A stretch of DNA of 64,000 nt from JACDER01 sp963842575. Its GTDB lineage: Bacteria; Actinomycetota; Thermoleophilia; Gaiellales; Gaiellaceae. The translations under genes and the position numbers were made by a program. Below the pieces are notes generated by a model. The model ran no database searches. It was not told where the DNA came from and was given only the letters and a program-made list of their open reading frames with translations. Shown here piece after piece: positions 51,720 through 60,382 of this stretch (its first letter is position 1; each line of letters starts with the position of its first letter). The stretch lies in contig CAWJGS010000010.1 of assembly GCA_963842575.1 (NCBI GenBank), positions 620,001 to 684,000 on the forward strand. The letters are read 5' to 3'.

Positions 51720-53045
51720 CTAGACCTCGACCGTCCTCGTGGCGGCGAATCGCTCGAGAAAGCGGCGGTCGTGCGTGACCAGCAGGACGGTGCCGTCGTA
51801 GCGCTCCAGCGCGGCTTCGAGCTCCTCGATCGCCGGGAGGTCGAGGTGGTTCGTGGGCTCGTCGAGGAGGAGGCAGTTGACACCGCGTACGACAAGGAGA
51901 GCCACGGCTGCACGTGTGCGCTCTCCCGGCGAGAGCGACTCGGCCGGGCGCAGCACGTCGTCGGCGCCCAGGCCGTATTTGGCGAGCAGCGTGCGGGCCT
52001 CATCCGAAGGCACATCCGCCTCGCGGCAGAAGGCGTCCAGCAGCGACTCCGGGCCTGCGAACCGCGCGCGCTCCTGGTCGAGCTCTCCCAGCACCGCGCC
52101 CGGACCGACGTACCGCGTGCCCGCCGCGAGCGGAAGTCTTCCGAGCAGCGCGTGCAGGATCGTCGTCTTCCCGCTCCCGTTTGGCCCCGTCAACGCCACC
52201 CTCTCGCCCCAGTCCAACTCGAAATCGAGCGGGCCGAGCCGGAAATCTCCGTTCTCGATCACAGCTCCTTCCAACCGTGCGACGACGCGCCCGCTTCGCC
52301 TCTCCGCGCCCATCGTGATCGAGAGCTCCCACGGCTCGTACGGCTTCTCCGCCGTCTCGACCCGCGCGAGCTTCTTCGCATAGGCCTTCTTCACGTCCTT
52401 CGACTTCTTCTTCTTGCGACCCTGCCCGTAACCGCGCTCCTCCCACTGGCGCATCCGCGCCGCCTGCTGCTCGATGCGGCGGCGCTCCTCGACCGAGCTC
52501 TCCCAGCGCGCGTACTGCCTGCCCCGTGCGCGGTCGCGCTCGGCCTCGTACTCGCTCCAGCCGCCTGGGTATTCCTTCGCCTGCCGCGTCCATTCGTCGA
52601 GCTCGAGGACGCGCGCGACCGTCCGGTCGAGGAACTCCCGGTCGTGCGAGACGACGACGATGCTCGCCGATGAGGTGCGCATGAACCGCTCGAGCCGCGC
52701 GAGGCCCTCGTAGTCGAGGTTGTTCGTCGGCTCGTCGAGGAGGAGGACGTCGAGCTCGGCCGTCAGCACGGCGTCGAGCGCCTTCCGCGCTGCCTGGCCC
52801 CCGGAGAGGGTCGCGCGCCCGTTCTGCTCCTGCGCCATATACCCAACGGTCAGCCAGCCCGGCGCGCGGGTCACGGTCCCCGCGTCAGGCTCCTCCATCC
52901 CGGCGGCGATCCGCAGGAGCGTCGACTTGCCGACCCCGTTGGGGCCGACGACGCCGATGCGTGCCCCCGGGGGCACGCCGAGGGTGACGTCGAGGAGGAT
53001 CGGGTTGGCGCCGTGGTACTTGCTGATGCGGTCGAGCGTGAGCAT
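51720..53045 (-). CDS. ABC-F family ATPase
   Basis: Soluble twin-ATPase protein of the ABC-F group (translation factor or antibiotic-resistance type), 441 residues with no membrane segment. Domain 1 has VVGPNGVGKSTLLRIAAGM, signature TLSGGQAARKALDAV and LLLDEPTNNLDYEGLARLE. The linker is a long basic helix pair (EAERDRARGRQYARWESSVEERR, GRKKKKSKDVKKAYAKK). Domain 2 has LTGPNGSGKTTILHALLG, SLSPGERTRAAVALL and LLLDEPTNHLDLPAIEELE. I choose ATG 53043-53045 because AGGAG sits seven bases upstream. Its place between rpmF and yceD is an insertion into a normally adjacent pair. Confidence 0.9.
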   Translation of the reverse strand: MLTLDRISKYHGANPILLDVTLGVPPGARIGVVGPNGVGKSTLLRIAAGMEEPDAGTVTRAPGWLTVGYMAQEQNGRATLSGGQAARKALDAVLTAELDVLLLDEPTNNLDYEGLARLERFMRTSSASIVVVSHDREFLDRTVARVLELDEWTRQAKEYPGGWSEYEAERDRARGRQYARWESSVEERRRIEQQAARMRQWEERGYGQGRKKKKSKDVKKAYAKKLARVETAEKPYEPWELSITMGAERRSGRVVARLEGAVIENGDFRLGPLDFELDWGERVALTGPNGSGKTTILHALLGRLPLAAGTRYVGPGAVLGELDQERARFAGPESLLDAFCREADVPSDEARTLLAKYGLGADDVLRPAESLSPGERTRAAVALLVVRGVNCLLLDEPTNHLDLPAIEELEAALERYDGTVLLVTHDRRFLERFAATRTVEV

Positions 53046-53142
53046 GCGGTCTCCTGAATGAGCGAAGCGCGCCATCGGGCGCGGGAACGGGATGGGCTCA
53101 GTCAGTCCGTCATGGCTCGGCGCGTGAGCGCCGCGAGCGATG

Positions 53143-53652
53143 TTACAGCTTGTCCCGGAGCTCCGACAGCGCGGCCCAGCGCGGATCGGGCTCGGAATCG
53201 TCGTGCGTGTGCCACTCGACGTTCAGATCCTTCCCGCACACGGGACAGAGGCCGGCACAGTCGGGCCGGCAGAGGATCTTGCCCGGCAGGGCGAGCACGA
53301 GGGCATCCCGCGCCCAGGCCGAGAGGTCGAGCTTGCCGTCCTCCAGGTAGGGCGTCCGCAGCTCGTCCGAGCCGTCCGGATTGTTCGCCTGGTACTCGCG
53401 GGCCGCGATCCGCTCCTCCACGACAGTCTCCGCCAGGCAGCGGAAGCAGGGGCCGTACAGCCGGCCGGTGAAGGCCAGCTCGAACACCGTTCCCGTACTG
53501 GCGCGGGAAACGGCTACCTCGGCCGGGACCTTGGCGGGAACCGGGAGATAGCGCTGGCCGCCGAGCGTCAGCGGCTCCAGCTCGATCTCCTGCTCGGTCC
53601 TGTGCTCCTCGCCCGACCTGAGCTTGATCGTGCGCAGGCTGAGGACGGTCAC
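53143..53652 (-). CDS. yceD: YceD family (DUF177) protein
   Basis: A 169-residue DUF177 protein linked to large-subunit/23S rRNA accumulation. Visible: an all-beta N-terminal part ending FELAFTGRLYGPCFRCLAETVV, then LILALPGKILCRPDCAGLCPVCGKDLN with the cysteine pairs (CFRC; CRPDC...CPVCG) of this family. It is in the conserved yceD-rpmF-plsX neighbourhood, although an ABC-F gene has been inserted before rpmF. Confidence 0.9.
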   Translation of the reverse strand: MTVLSLRTIKLRSGEEHRTEQEIELEPLTLGGQRYLPVPAKVPAEVAVSRASTGTVFELAFTGRLYGPCFRCLAETVVEERIAAREYQANNPDGSDELRTPYLEDGKLDLSAWARDALVLALPGKILCRPDCAGLCPVCGKDLNVEWHTHDDSEPDPRWAALSELRDKL

Positions 53653-53665
53653 CCGTCCAATGTAG

Positions 53666-53935
53666 CTCTCGCATCCAGAGTCGCGACACCTGCGCTGGCG
53701 GACGGCATCGGATTCCGGGACGCTCGGCTTCTACGTCGCGCGCGGAAGCGCCTCTCATCGCACCCGTGCGACTCCAAGGCTCATCCCCACCGCCGGCCAC
53801 GTGGGCGGGGCGGGATACTCATGGCTCGACCGCAAGCCCGGACGTGCGTCGCGGTACTGGCTGCAGACCGTGAGCCTCGACGGCTCGAAGCACTGGTACG
53901 GCCCGGTACGCGTCGCACTGAGCGCCGCCGGCTAG
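53666..53935 (+). pseudogene. C-terminal fragment of a secreted-protein domain (no start)
   Basis: A plus-strand frame, open from 53666 to TAG 53933-53935, reads ...LRWRTASDSGTLGFYVARGSA, then LIPTAGHVGGAGYSWLDRKPGRASRYWLQTVSLDGSKHWYGPVRVALSAAG. This pattern (W-R-T-A-S...T-L-G-F-x-V, ...Y-x-W-L-D, ...Y-W-L-x-x-V-x-L-D-G-x-x-x-W-Y-G-P) is typical of the C-terminal repeat of extracellular proteins. No start codon, signal peptide or upstream domain precedes it, and it faces opposite to its neighbours, so it is probably a remnant of a larger gene. Confidence 0.55.
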
Positions 53936-53962
53936 AGACGCCGCGGTTCCGCGAGAGCCGGG

Positions 53963-54469
53963 CTAGTAGGGCGCGGGAGGCTGCTCGTCGGTCTCGCTGC
54001 CGACGCCGACCATGACGGACTCCTGCGAGCGCTCGTGGAGCCGTTCGCGTCCACGCCGCACGGCGCCGAGGAACTTGTCCAGGTTCATCTCGAGCGTCGA
54101 GAGCATCTGGTCGATCCAGTCCTCGGTCTCGAGCTTCTGCTCCCGGGCTTCGCGCCTGGCGTCGTCGATGATTTCCTGGGCCTGGCGCTCGGCGAGCTTG
54201 ACGATCTCCGTCTGCGACGCCTCGCGAGCGGCCTGCTCGCGCGCCTCGCCGAGGATCCGGTCGCACTCGCGCTTCGCCTCGGCCAGCATCTCCTGGCGCT
54301 CCTTGACGATCCAGCGCGCCTGCTTGATCTCTTCGGGAATGGTGGCCCGCATCTGGTCGAGGATGTCGTAGATCTCCTCGCGGTCGATGCGCACCTGGTC
54401 GGTCAGTGGGACGGCCTTCGCGTTGTGCACGAGGTCGTCGAGCTTGTCGATGAGTACGAGTACGTCCAT
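53963..54469 (-). CDS. DivIVA/ATP-synthase-b-like coiled-coil protein (Rv2927c-like)
   Basis: The 168-residue protein MDVLVLIDKLDDLVHNAKAVPLTDQVRIDREEIYDILDQM continues as a long Arg/Glu/Ala-rich coiled coil (EEIKQARWIVKERQEMLAEA, REQAAREASQTEIVKLAERQAQ). The tail is acidic. Its position between coaD and yceD matches the conserved actinobacterial gene known as Rv2927c in Mycobacterium tuberculosis, a DivIVA-related protein of unclear role. Co-directional with coaD, 28 bp away. Confidence 0.85.
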   Translation of the reverse strand: MDVLVLIDKLDDLVHNAKAVPLTDQVRIDREEIYDILDQMRATIPEEIKQARWIVKERQEMLAEAKRECDRILGEAREQAAREASQTEIVKLAERQAQEIIDDARREAREQKLETEDWIDQMLSTLEMNLDKFLGAVRRGRERLHERSQESVMVGVGSETDEQPPAPY

Positions 54470-54497
54470 GGGCGATCAGTGTACTGGCTGGACCGGA

Positions 54498-55009
<512 letters not shown>

Positions 55010-55013
<4 letters not shown>

Positions 55014-55537
55014 TCGTGCTCGAACAGGGTCAGTCGGGCTGAGCCGTACCGCCGGCTCGTGCGCTTGTGGAGCGGCACCTCCGGCTCGTCGCGCGCGGCG
55101 CTCTCGAACACGAGGAGACCGTCCTCGGCCACGACGTCCGGCAGGTAGCGGGAGAGCCGCACTTGCAGGGATTCAACCAATTCGTACGGCGGATCGACGA
55201 GGACGAGGTCATACACGCCGCGGTTCGTCGCGAGGAAGCGGAGGACGTCGTCGCACACGACCCGGGCGCCCGTCAGCCGGAGCTTCTCGAGGTTGCGCTC
55301 GATCGCGCGGCAGGCGGCGCGGTCGGACTCGACGAAGACGGCGCGCTCGGCGCCGCGCGAGAGGGCTTCCAGCCCCATCGCGCCCGAGCCCGCGAAGAGG
55401 TCGAGCACAGAGGCCCCGTCCACGGGCCCGATCAGATTGAAGGCGGCCTCGCGAACGCGGTCGCCGGTCGGCCTGGTGTCCACTCCCTTGGGGGCATGGA
55501 TCGTGTGGCCTTTGCGGCTACCGGCGACGATGCGCAC
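55010..55537 (-). CDS. rsmD: 16S rRNA (guanine-966-N2)-methyltransferase RsmD
   Basis: SAM-dependent methyltransferase. The 175 residues begin (GTG) MRIVAGSRKGHTIHAPKGVDTRPTGDRVREAAFNLIG, with the SAM-binding VLDLFAGSGAMGLEALSRGAERAVFVE and the catalytic LVLVDPPYELVESLQVRLSRYL (DPPY in place of NPPY). Normal length, followed immediately by coaD. Confidence 0.95.
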
Positions 55538-55830
55538 GGAGCTCCCACGACTCCTCGAGCATCCGGCCCAGCGTCTCGGGTCGTGCGCCCGGGAGGTGGA
55601 CGCGAACGGCGGCCAGGCGCTTGCCCCACATCACCTCGGTGCACACGTCGGGATGCTCCTGGACCGCCTGGTGGATTCCGCCCTCGTCGAGCATCACGTT
55701 CATGTGCTCGTCGTCCCAGAGGGTGGCGAAGATCTTTCCGTTGACGCGGAACGAGGGACGGCCGTGGTGGTCCTGCTCGACCGCGCTCCGGCAGGGCGAG
55801 CGCGAGCTCGCGGGCCTCGTCGCTAGTCAA
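55518..55830 (-). CDS. MmcQ/YjbR-family protein (one frameshift)
   Basis: Small DNA-binding-fold protein of ~103 residues. TTG 55828-55830 starts LTSDEARELALALPE; dropping one base at ~55781-55785 joins it to AVEQDHHGRPSFRVNGKIFATLWDDEHMNVML, WGKRLAAVRVHLPGARPETLGRML and WELRAHRRR. The F-R-V-x-G-K-I-F-A-T-L pattern is the YjbR signature. Overlaps ridA by 8 bp at its start and rsmD by 20 bp at its end, in an operon with both. Confidence 0.75.
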
Positions 55831-56216
55831 GGACGGCGACCGCCTCGACCTCGACCAGCAGCCCCGGCCGCGCGAGGGACTCCACGCCGACGTAGGTGCT
55901 CGCCGGCTTGTGCTCGCCAAACGCGGCCGCGCGCGCGTTCATGAGCGGCTCGAGCAGCTGGGGACGGTTGTCGACGACGAAGATCGTGATCTTCAGGATG
56001 CTCTCCAGCGAGCCGCCGACCGCCTCGACGGCGGTGGCAAGGTTGCGGAAGGCCTGCTCGGCCTGCGTGAAGTGATCCTCGCCGGCCAGCTGCCCGTCCG
56101 CGGTCGAATCCGACCTGGCCGCTGATGAAGACGATCCGCGACCCGCGTGCGATCGCGACGTGACTGTAGGTGGGCCGCTCGAGGAGCCCCTCGGGATCGA
56201 TCAGCTCGACTGCCAC
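55823..56216 (-). CDS. RidA-family protein (one frameshift)
   Basis: RidA/YjgF proteins hydrolyse reactive enamine/imine intermediates made by PLP enzymes. From GTG 56214-56216, with AGGAG eight bases upstream, the frame reads VAVELIDPEGLLERPTYSHVAIARGSRIVFISGQVGFD. After removal of one base at ~56101-56103 it continues ADGQLAGEDHFTQAEQAFRNL, ILKITIFVVDNRPQLLEPLM and AFGEHKPASTYVGVESLARPGLLVEVEAVAVLD. The restored ~130 residues are normal for the family. The arginine typical of imine hydrolase activity (R-P-A-R-x-x) is replaced by a K-P-A-S-T motif, so activity is uncertain. Confidence 0.8.
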
Positions 56217-56692
56217 TAGAACCACTCCTCTCTGCCGTCGGGATGCACGCGGCGCAGCCAGAGCGGCCGCGGCTCGAGCGTACCCCGAAGGTAGCGGACG
56301 TGAGCGAGTGCCAGGCGATCAGATGACGAGGCGCCGGCACGCCTCTTCGACGGGCACCCACGCCGCGTCGAGCACGAGACCGTCAGGATCGGCCACCGCG
56401 AGGTCGCCCTCCCAGGCGGCGACGTCGAAGGTCCAGACGGTCGCGAACCAACTCTCGCGCCGCTCGTCCACCTGCGCCGTGAACGCGACGGGCCGGGATC
56501 GAGGACACGTGATCCCGGTCTCTTCCTCGACCTCGCGAACGACGCGCCTCGGTGACGAGCTCGCCAGGCTCGACGCCGGCCGCCGGGAAGCACCCAGAAC
56601 GGCTCCTCACCCGGCCCGGCCTGCCGCACCATCAGCAGGTCATCGCCGAAGCGGATGATCGCGACGGCGATCTCCACCGGCTCAGGCGGCAA
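56216..56692 (-). CDS. NUDIX hydrolase (three frameshifts)
   Basis: Hydrolyses nucleoside diphosphate derivatives; substrate unknown. The N-terminal strand EIAVAIIRFGDDLLMVRQAGPGEEPFWVLPGG is in one frame. Removing single bases at ~56577-56585, ~56543-56547 and ~56326-56330 restores the Nudix box G-G-V-E-P-G-E-L...E-A-V-V-R-E-V-E-E-E-T-G-I, a middle part WFATVWTFDVAAWEGDLAV and the C-terminal LALAHVRYLRGTLEPRPLWL. The restored length is ~157 residues. Three extra bases in 360 bp is the densest error cluster of the window. The TTG start near recG and the overlap with ridA indicate one operon. Confidence 0.7.
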   Translation of the reverse strand: MPPEPVEIAVAIIRFGDDLLMVRQAGPGEEPFWVLPGGRRRAWRARHRGASFARSRKRPGSRVLDPGPSRSRRRWTSGARVGSRPSGPSTSPPGRATSRWPILTVSCSTRRGCPSKRRAGASSSDRLALAHVRYLRGTLEPRPLWLRRVHPDGREEWF

Positions 56693-58736
56693 CGTCTGCG
56701 TCGCCGAACATCCGCTCGACCTCGTCGTCCAGCGGCCCTTCGTAGTCGAGGAGCCCCCCGGCAGCCTCGCGCGCGCGCTCGAGGAGCGCGCGATCCGCCC
56801 GCAGCTTCGTGAAAGCGAGGTCGGACAGCCCCGACTGCCGCGTCCCGAGCAGCTGGCCCTCGCCCCGGATCTCGAGATCCGCCTCGGCGAGCTCGAAGCC
56901 GTCGGTCGTGCGGACGAGCGCCTCCAGGCGGGAGAGCGCCGACTCCGTCAGCTCTTCCTTGGGGCGCGAGACGAGCAGGCAGTACGACTGCTCGGAGCCG
57001 CGGCCGACGCGTCCGCGCAGCTGGTGGAGCTGGGCGAGCCCGAAGCGGTCTGCCTCCTGGACGATCATGATCGTCGCGTTCGGGACGTCGACGCCGACCT
57101 CGATCACCGTCGTCGCCACGAGCACGTCCAGCTCCCGGGCCTTGAACCGTCCCATCAGCTCGCGCCGTTCGCGCGGGACGAGCCGTCCGTGCAGGCACGC
57201 GACGCGCAGGCCGCGCAGCTCGGCGCGCCGGAGCCGCTCGGTCTCCTCCTCGGCCGCGCGCGCCTCGATCGTCTCCGATTCGGTGATGAGCGGACAGATG
57301 ACGAAGGCCTGGCTCCCCGCCTCGAGGTGGCCGCGCAGGCGGCGGTATGCCTCGGCGCTGCGATCCTGCCCGACCCAGCGCGTGATCACCGGCTTGCGCC
57401 CGGCCGGGGGATGCGTGATCTCGCTCACCGCCAGGTCCCCGTAGACGGTGAGCGCGAGCGTCCGGGGGATGGGCGTTGCGGTCATGTGCAGCGTGTGCGC
57501 GATCCGCCCCTCGGCCAGCGCCTTGCGCTGCTCGACGCCGAAGCGGTGCTGCTCGTCGATCACGGCCACGGCAAGGTCGCTCAGGTCGACGCCCTCCTGG
57601 ATGAGCGCGTGCGTGCCGACGAGGATGCTCGCGCCGGTGTCGCGCTGCCCCTTCGGGACGGAGCTGGTCAGCAGGCCGACGCTGACGCCGATCTGCCGGC
57701 AGAGCTCCTCCACCGTGAGAAAGTGCTGTTCGGCGAGCGTCTCGGTCGGCGCCATGAACGCGCCGCGGTATCCCGCCTCGACCGCGCGCAGAAGCGCGTA
57801 CAGCGCCACCACCGTCTTGCCCGAGCCGACGTCGCCCTGAAGGAGCCGCTGCATCGGGGCCGAACGGCCCAGGTCCGCGTCGATCTCGGTGATGGCTTTC
57901 TCCTGGTCGAGCGTGAGCTCGAAGGGAAGGGCCTTCCGATAGCGCGCGATCAGCTCCCCGGGCGCCTCCAACGCGGGCGCGACGGCTTTCTCTTCGCCCC
58001 GGTGCCTCCGCAGCAGCCCGAGCTGGAGGACGAGCAGCTCCTCGAAGGCGAGCCGCCGGCGGCCGGTCTCCGCCTCTTCCTTGGAGCGCGGCCGGTGCAG
58101 CGCCCACAGCGCATCGGCCCGCAGCGGCAGTCCTTCGCGCTGCTTCAGCTCCGCCGGCAGCGGGTCGGGAAGGTCACGCGCATGGACGAGCGCGGCGCCG
58201 ACCACCTCCCGCAGCTTCTTCGGCGTGACCTCCTCGCTCGCGGGGTAGACGGGGGCGAAATCGGCTGTCGCGACGACCCCGTTCAGGTCGAATGAGCGGA
58301 CGTCGAACCCGTACCTCCCGGGCCGTCCGCGCAGCCGGACGTGCTTTCCGGGCTGCAGCTGCCGCGCGAGCCACGGCTGGTTGAACCACGTCGCGGAGAT
58401 CGTTCCGCTGCCGTCCGCCACCCGGGCGGTGAGGATCTTGAGGCGGCCACGACGCCGTTCCGAGACCGAGAGGATCTCGCCGGCGATGGCCACGTCCTCG
58501 TCCCCGAAGAGGTCGGCGATACGCCGCTCGGGAGCCGGCGACTCGTACCGGCGCGGGCGGTAGCGCAGGAGATCGCCCAGGGTGCGTAGGCCGAGCTTGG
58601 CGAGCCGCTTCTGGACGGCCGGCCCGACGCCGGCGAGCACGTCCACCGCGCGCTCGAGCGCCTCGGGATTCGGGGCCCCTCGCGGGCGGGGCCAGTCGGA
58701 AGGCGGGTCCACGCCTGCGAAGCCGCTTGGAAGCAC
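56682..58736 (-). CDS. recG: ATP-dependent DNA helicase RecG
   Basis: Reverses stalled replication forks and resolves Holliday-type junctions. The 684 residues are intact: an OB wedge domain (~60-170, DVAIAGEILSVSERRRGRLKI), motif I LLQGDVGSGKTVVALYALLRA, FMAPTETLAEQHF, DEQHRFGVEQRKAL with motif II, TATPIPRTLALTVYGDL, TTVIEVGVDVPNATIMIV and QLRGRVGRGSEQSYCLL. Slightly shorter than usual at the N-terminus. It overlaps the start of the NUDIX gene by 11 bp. Confidence 0.96.
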   Translation of the reverse strand: MLPSGFAGVDPPSDWPRPRGAPNPEALERAVDVLAGVGPAVQKRLAKLGLRTLGDLLRYRPRRYESPAPERRIADLFGDEDVAIAGEILSVSERRRGRLKILTARVADGSGTISATWFNQPWLARQLQPGKHVRLRGRPGRYGFDVRSFDLNGVVATADFAPVYPASEEVTPKKLREVVGAALVHARDLPDPLPAELKQREGLPLRADALWALHRPRSKEEAETGRRRLAFEELLVLQLGLLRRHRGEEKAVAPALEAPGELIARYRKALPFELTLDQEKAITEIDADLGRSAPMQRLLQGDVGSGKTVVALYALLRAVEAGYRGAFMAPTETLAEQHFLTVEELCRQIGVSVGLLTSSVPKGQRDTGASILVGTHALIQEGVDLSDLAVAVIDEQHRFGVEQRKALAEGRIAHTLHMTATPIPRTLALTVYGDLAVSEITHPPAGRKPVITRWVGQDRSAEAYRRLRGHLEAGSQAFVICPLITESETIEARAAEEETERLRRAELRGLRVACLHGRLVPRERRELMGRFKARELDVLVATTVIEVGVDVPNATIMIVQEADRFGLAQLHQLRGRVGRGSEQSYCLLVSRPKEELTESALSRLEALVRTTDGFELAEADLEIRGEGQLLGTRQSGLSDLAFTKLRADRALLERAREAAGGLLDYEGPLDDEVERMFGDADVAA

Positions 58737-58761
58737 GGCTCCAGTCTAGGAACAGGTCCGG

Positions 58762-58980
58762 CTAGGACTGCTGCGTCTGCTTCGGTGCCTTGGCGGCCTT
58801 CTGCACCTTGCCGGCCTTCAGGCAGCGGGTGCAGACGTAGGCGCGCTTGGCATGGCCGTTCACGAGGATGCGAACGTGCTGCAGGTTCGGCTCGAACCTA
58901 CGCCGCGTTGCGACCATCGAATGGCTGCGGCTGTTGCCGAAGGACGGCTTCTTGCCACAGACTGAGCACACCTTGGACAC
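58762..58980 (-). CDS. rpmB: 50S ribosomal protein L28
   Basis: The 72-residue protein MSKVCSVCGKKPSFGNSRSHSM contains CSVC and YVCTRCLKAG, the two CxxC pairs of the zinc-binding (C+) form of L28, and the conserved TRRRFEPNLQHVRI segment. The tail KVQKAAKAPKQTQQS is a short extension. Located between recG and the cupin gene. Confidence 0.94.
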   Translation of the reverse strand: MSKVCSVCGKKPSFGNSRSHSMVATRRRFEPNLQHVRILVNGHAKRAYVCTRCLKAGKVQKAAKAPKQTQQS

Positions 58981-58993
58981 GCGGCGAGTGTAG

Positions 58994-59563
58994 CTACTGA
59001 CGGTCCTGGCCGGCTAGCCAGCCCGCCTGGTACCGCGTCAGCTCGCTCTTGGGAAAGCGTGCATACGCCTCGGGTGGCTCGGTGGTCTCCCGGTCGACGC
59101 CGGCGCGATGTCGTTGTGCGGTTTCGTCCACGGTGTACGCACCCCAATCCGGGCCCGTCGACCGGTCGCGGGCTCCGACGGAGAGCACCAGGCACGGTGC
59201 CTCACCGGCGCCGAGGATCGTGTGGTTCGTTCCCGCCGGGCAGTGCAGGAAGTCCCACCGGCGCAACGGCCGCTCCTCGCCTTCCACGATGGCGAGCGCT
59301 TCGCCGGCGAGGACGAGGAAATCCTCCTGGTCGTTCTCGTAGTGGTACATCGACAGCGGCTCGCCGGGGCCGAGCAGTGTCACGTTTATCCCGACCTGCG
59401 GGAAATCCGCGGCGCCTTCGAAGCCCGCGCCCTCGAACTCGCAGAGGACGCCGCGACCCTTGCGGTCCCACCACTGCGCGTCGCGCGCGTTGAGGATGAA
59501 CCAGCCCTGCCCTTTCGGGACGAGTCCGTGCTCGGTCTCGACGAGCTCCGACTCGGGAACCAT
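58994..59563 (-). CDS. Cupin-domain protein
   Basis: The 189-residue protein carries a conserved beta-barrel with LLGPGEPLSMYHYENDQEDFLVLAGEALAIVEGEERPLRRWDFLHCPAGTNHTILGAGEAP. Cupin motif 1 (G-x5-H-x-H-x3,4-E-x6-G) is represented by P-L-S-M-Y-H-Y-E-N-D-Q-E-D-F...G, and motif 2 by G-D-F...P-x-G...H (here WDFLHCPAGTNH). A metal-dependent or storage-type function is plausible; substrate unknown. It lies between ribH and rpmB. Confidence 0.8.
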   Translation of the reverse strand: MVPESELVETEHGLVPKGQGWFILNARDAQWWDRKGRGVLCEFEGAGFEGAADFPQVGINVTLLGPGEPLSMYHYENDQEDFLVLAGEALAIVEGEERPLRRWDFLHCPAGTNHTILGAGEAPCLVLSVGARDRSTGPDWGAYTVDETAQRHRAGVDRETTEPPEAYARFPKSELTRYQAGWLAGQDRQ

Positions 59564-59575
59564 GGCGGGCTGCGC

Positions 59576-60382
59576 CTAGTGCCCGGCGGTGGCGCGGAGC
59601 TGCGAGAACATGTCCGCCATCTCGAGCGCGCTCTGGACAGCCTCCTCGGCCTTGTCGAGCCGCTCCTCGGCCTGCTCGGTCGTCTCGGTGGTGAGAACGC
59701 CGAACGAGACGGGCGTCCCCGTCTCGAGCGCCGCGAGCTGGAGGCCGCTGGCCGCTTCGGAGGCGATCAGGTCGAAATGCTTCGTTTCGCCCCGGATGAT
59801 GCAGCCGAGGGCGACCACGCAGCCGTACCGTCGCGTCTTGGCGAGGGCCATGGCCGCGAGCGGCAGCTCGAACGCTCCGGGGACAGCGGAGATCGTGACC
59901 GCGTCCTTCGCTACGCCGCGGGCCTCGAGCTCGTCGAGCGCCCGCGTGAGCAGCTTGCTCGTGATCTCGCCGTTGAAGCGGCTGACCACGATGGCGACCG
60001 CGAGCTTGTCACCGTGCGCCTCGCCCTGCAGCGTCCGGTAGCCGCCGGGGATGTCCAGACCGCCGGGCGCGTGCTCGGCGACCGGTTCGGGCTCGGGCTC
60101 CGGTTCGGGCTCGGCCTCCGGCTCGGGTGGAGGCGGTGGCGGCGCGTAGACCGGCTCGGCGACAGCGACGGGCTCGGGCTCCGGCTCGTTCTCGGGCTCG
60201 TCCTCTTCGTCGGATTCATCGGCGACGTCCTCGACCGCGTCCTCGGCCGCGTAGGCCGGGACAGGCTCGGTGCCCGCCGCGGCCGGCTCGGGGTCCCGGT
60301 CCCACGGCGCCCGCTCCGGTTCCTCCAGCTCGGGCTCGTCGAGATGGAACGGGCGGCGGGAGCCTTCGGAGCGCTCAGTCAT
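59576..60382 (-). CDS. ribH: 6,7-dimethyl-8-ribityllumazine synthase with long acidic N-terminal extension
   Basis: Condenses 5-amino-6-ribitylaminouracil with dihydroxybutanone phosphate, the penultimate riboflavin step. The catalytic domain is the C-terminal ~150 residues: LAVAIVVSRFNGEITSKLL, VPGAFELPLAAMALA, GCIIRGETKHFDLIASEAASGLQ and GVLTTETTEQAEERL. Ahead of it, ~115 residues are rich in Glu, Pro, Asp and Ala (EPENEPEPEPVAVAEPV, PPPPPPEPEAEPEPEPEP), normally absent; typical length is ~155-170. ATG 60380-60382 overlaps the ribBA stop by 8 bp. Confidence 0.93.
   Translation of the reverse strand: MTERSEGSRRPFHLDEPELEEPERAPWDRDPEPAAAGTEPVPAYAAEDAVEDVADESDEEDEPENEPEPEPVAVAEPVYAPPPPPPEPEAEPEPEPEPEPVAEHAPGGLDIPGGYRTLQGEAHGDKLAVAIVVSRFNGEITSKLLTRALDELEARGVAKDAVTISAVPGAFELPLAAMALAKTRRYGCVVALGCIIRGETKHFDLIASEAASGLQLAALETGTPVSFGVLTTETTEQAEERLDKAEEAVQSALEMADMFSQLRATAGH

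Noticed and set aside
51506..51778. Plus-strand ORF of 90 codons between rpmF and the ABC-F gene
   Set aside because: Only the first ~25 codons look protein-like and the rest runs antisense into the ABC-F gene; no ribosome site of quality.
60127..60260. Short-sequence repeat array in GAG/CCG-rich DNA
   Set aside because: It is the coding sequence for the Glu/Pro repeats of the RibH extension, not an independent DNA repeat.
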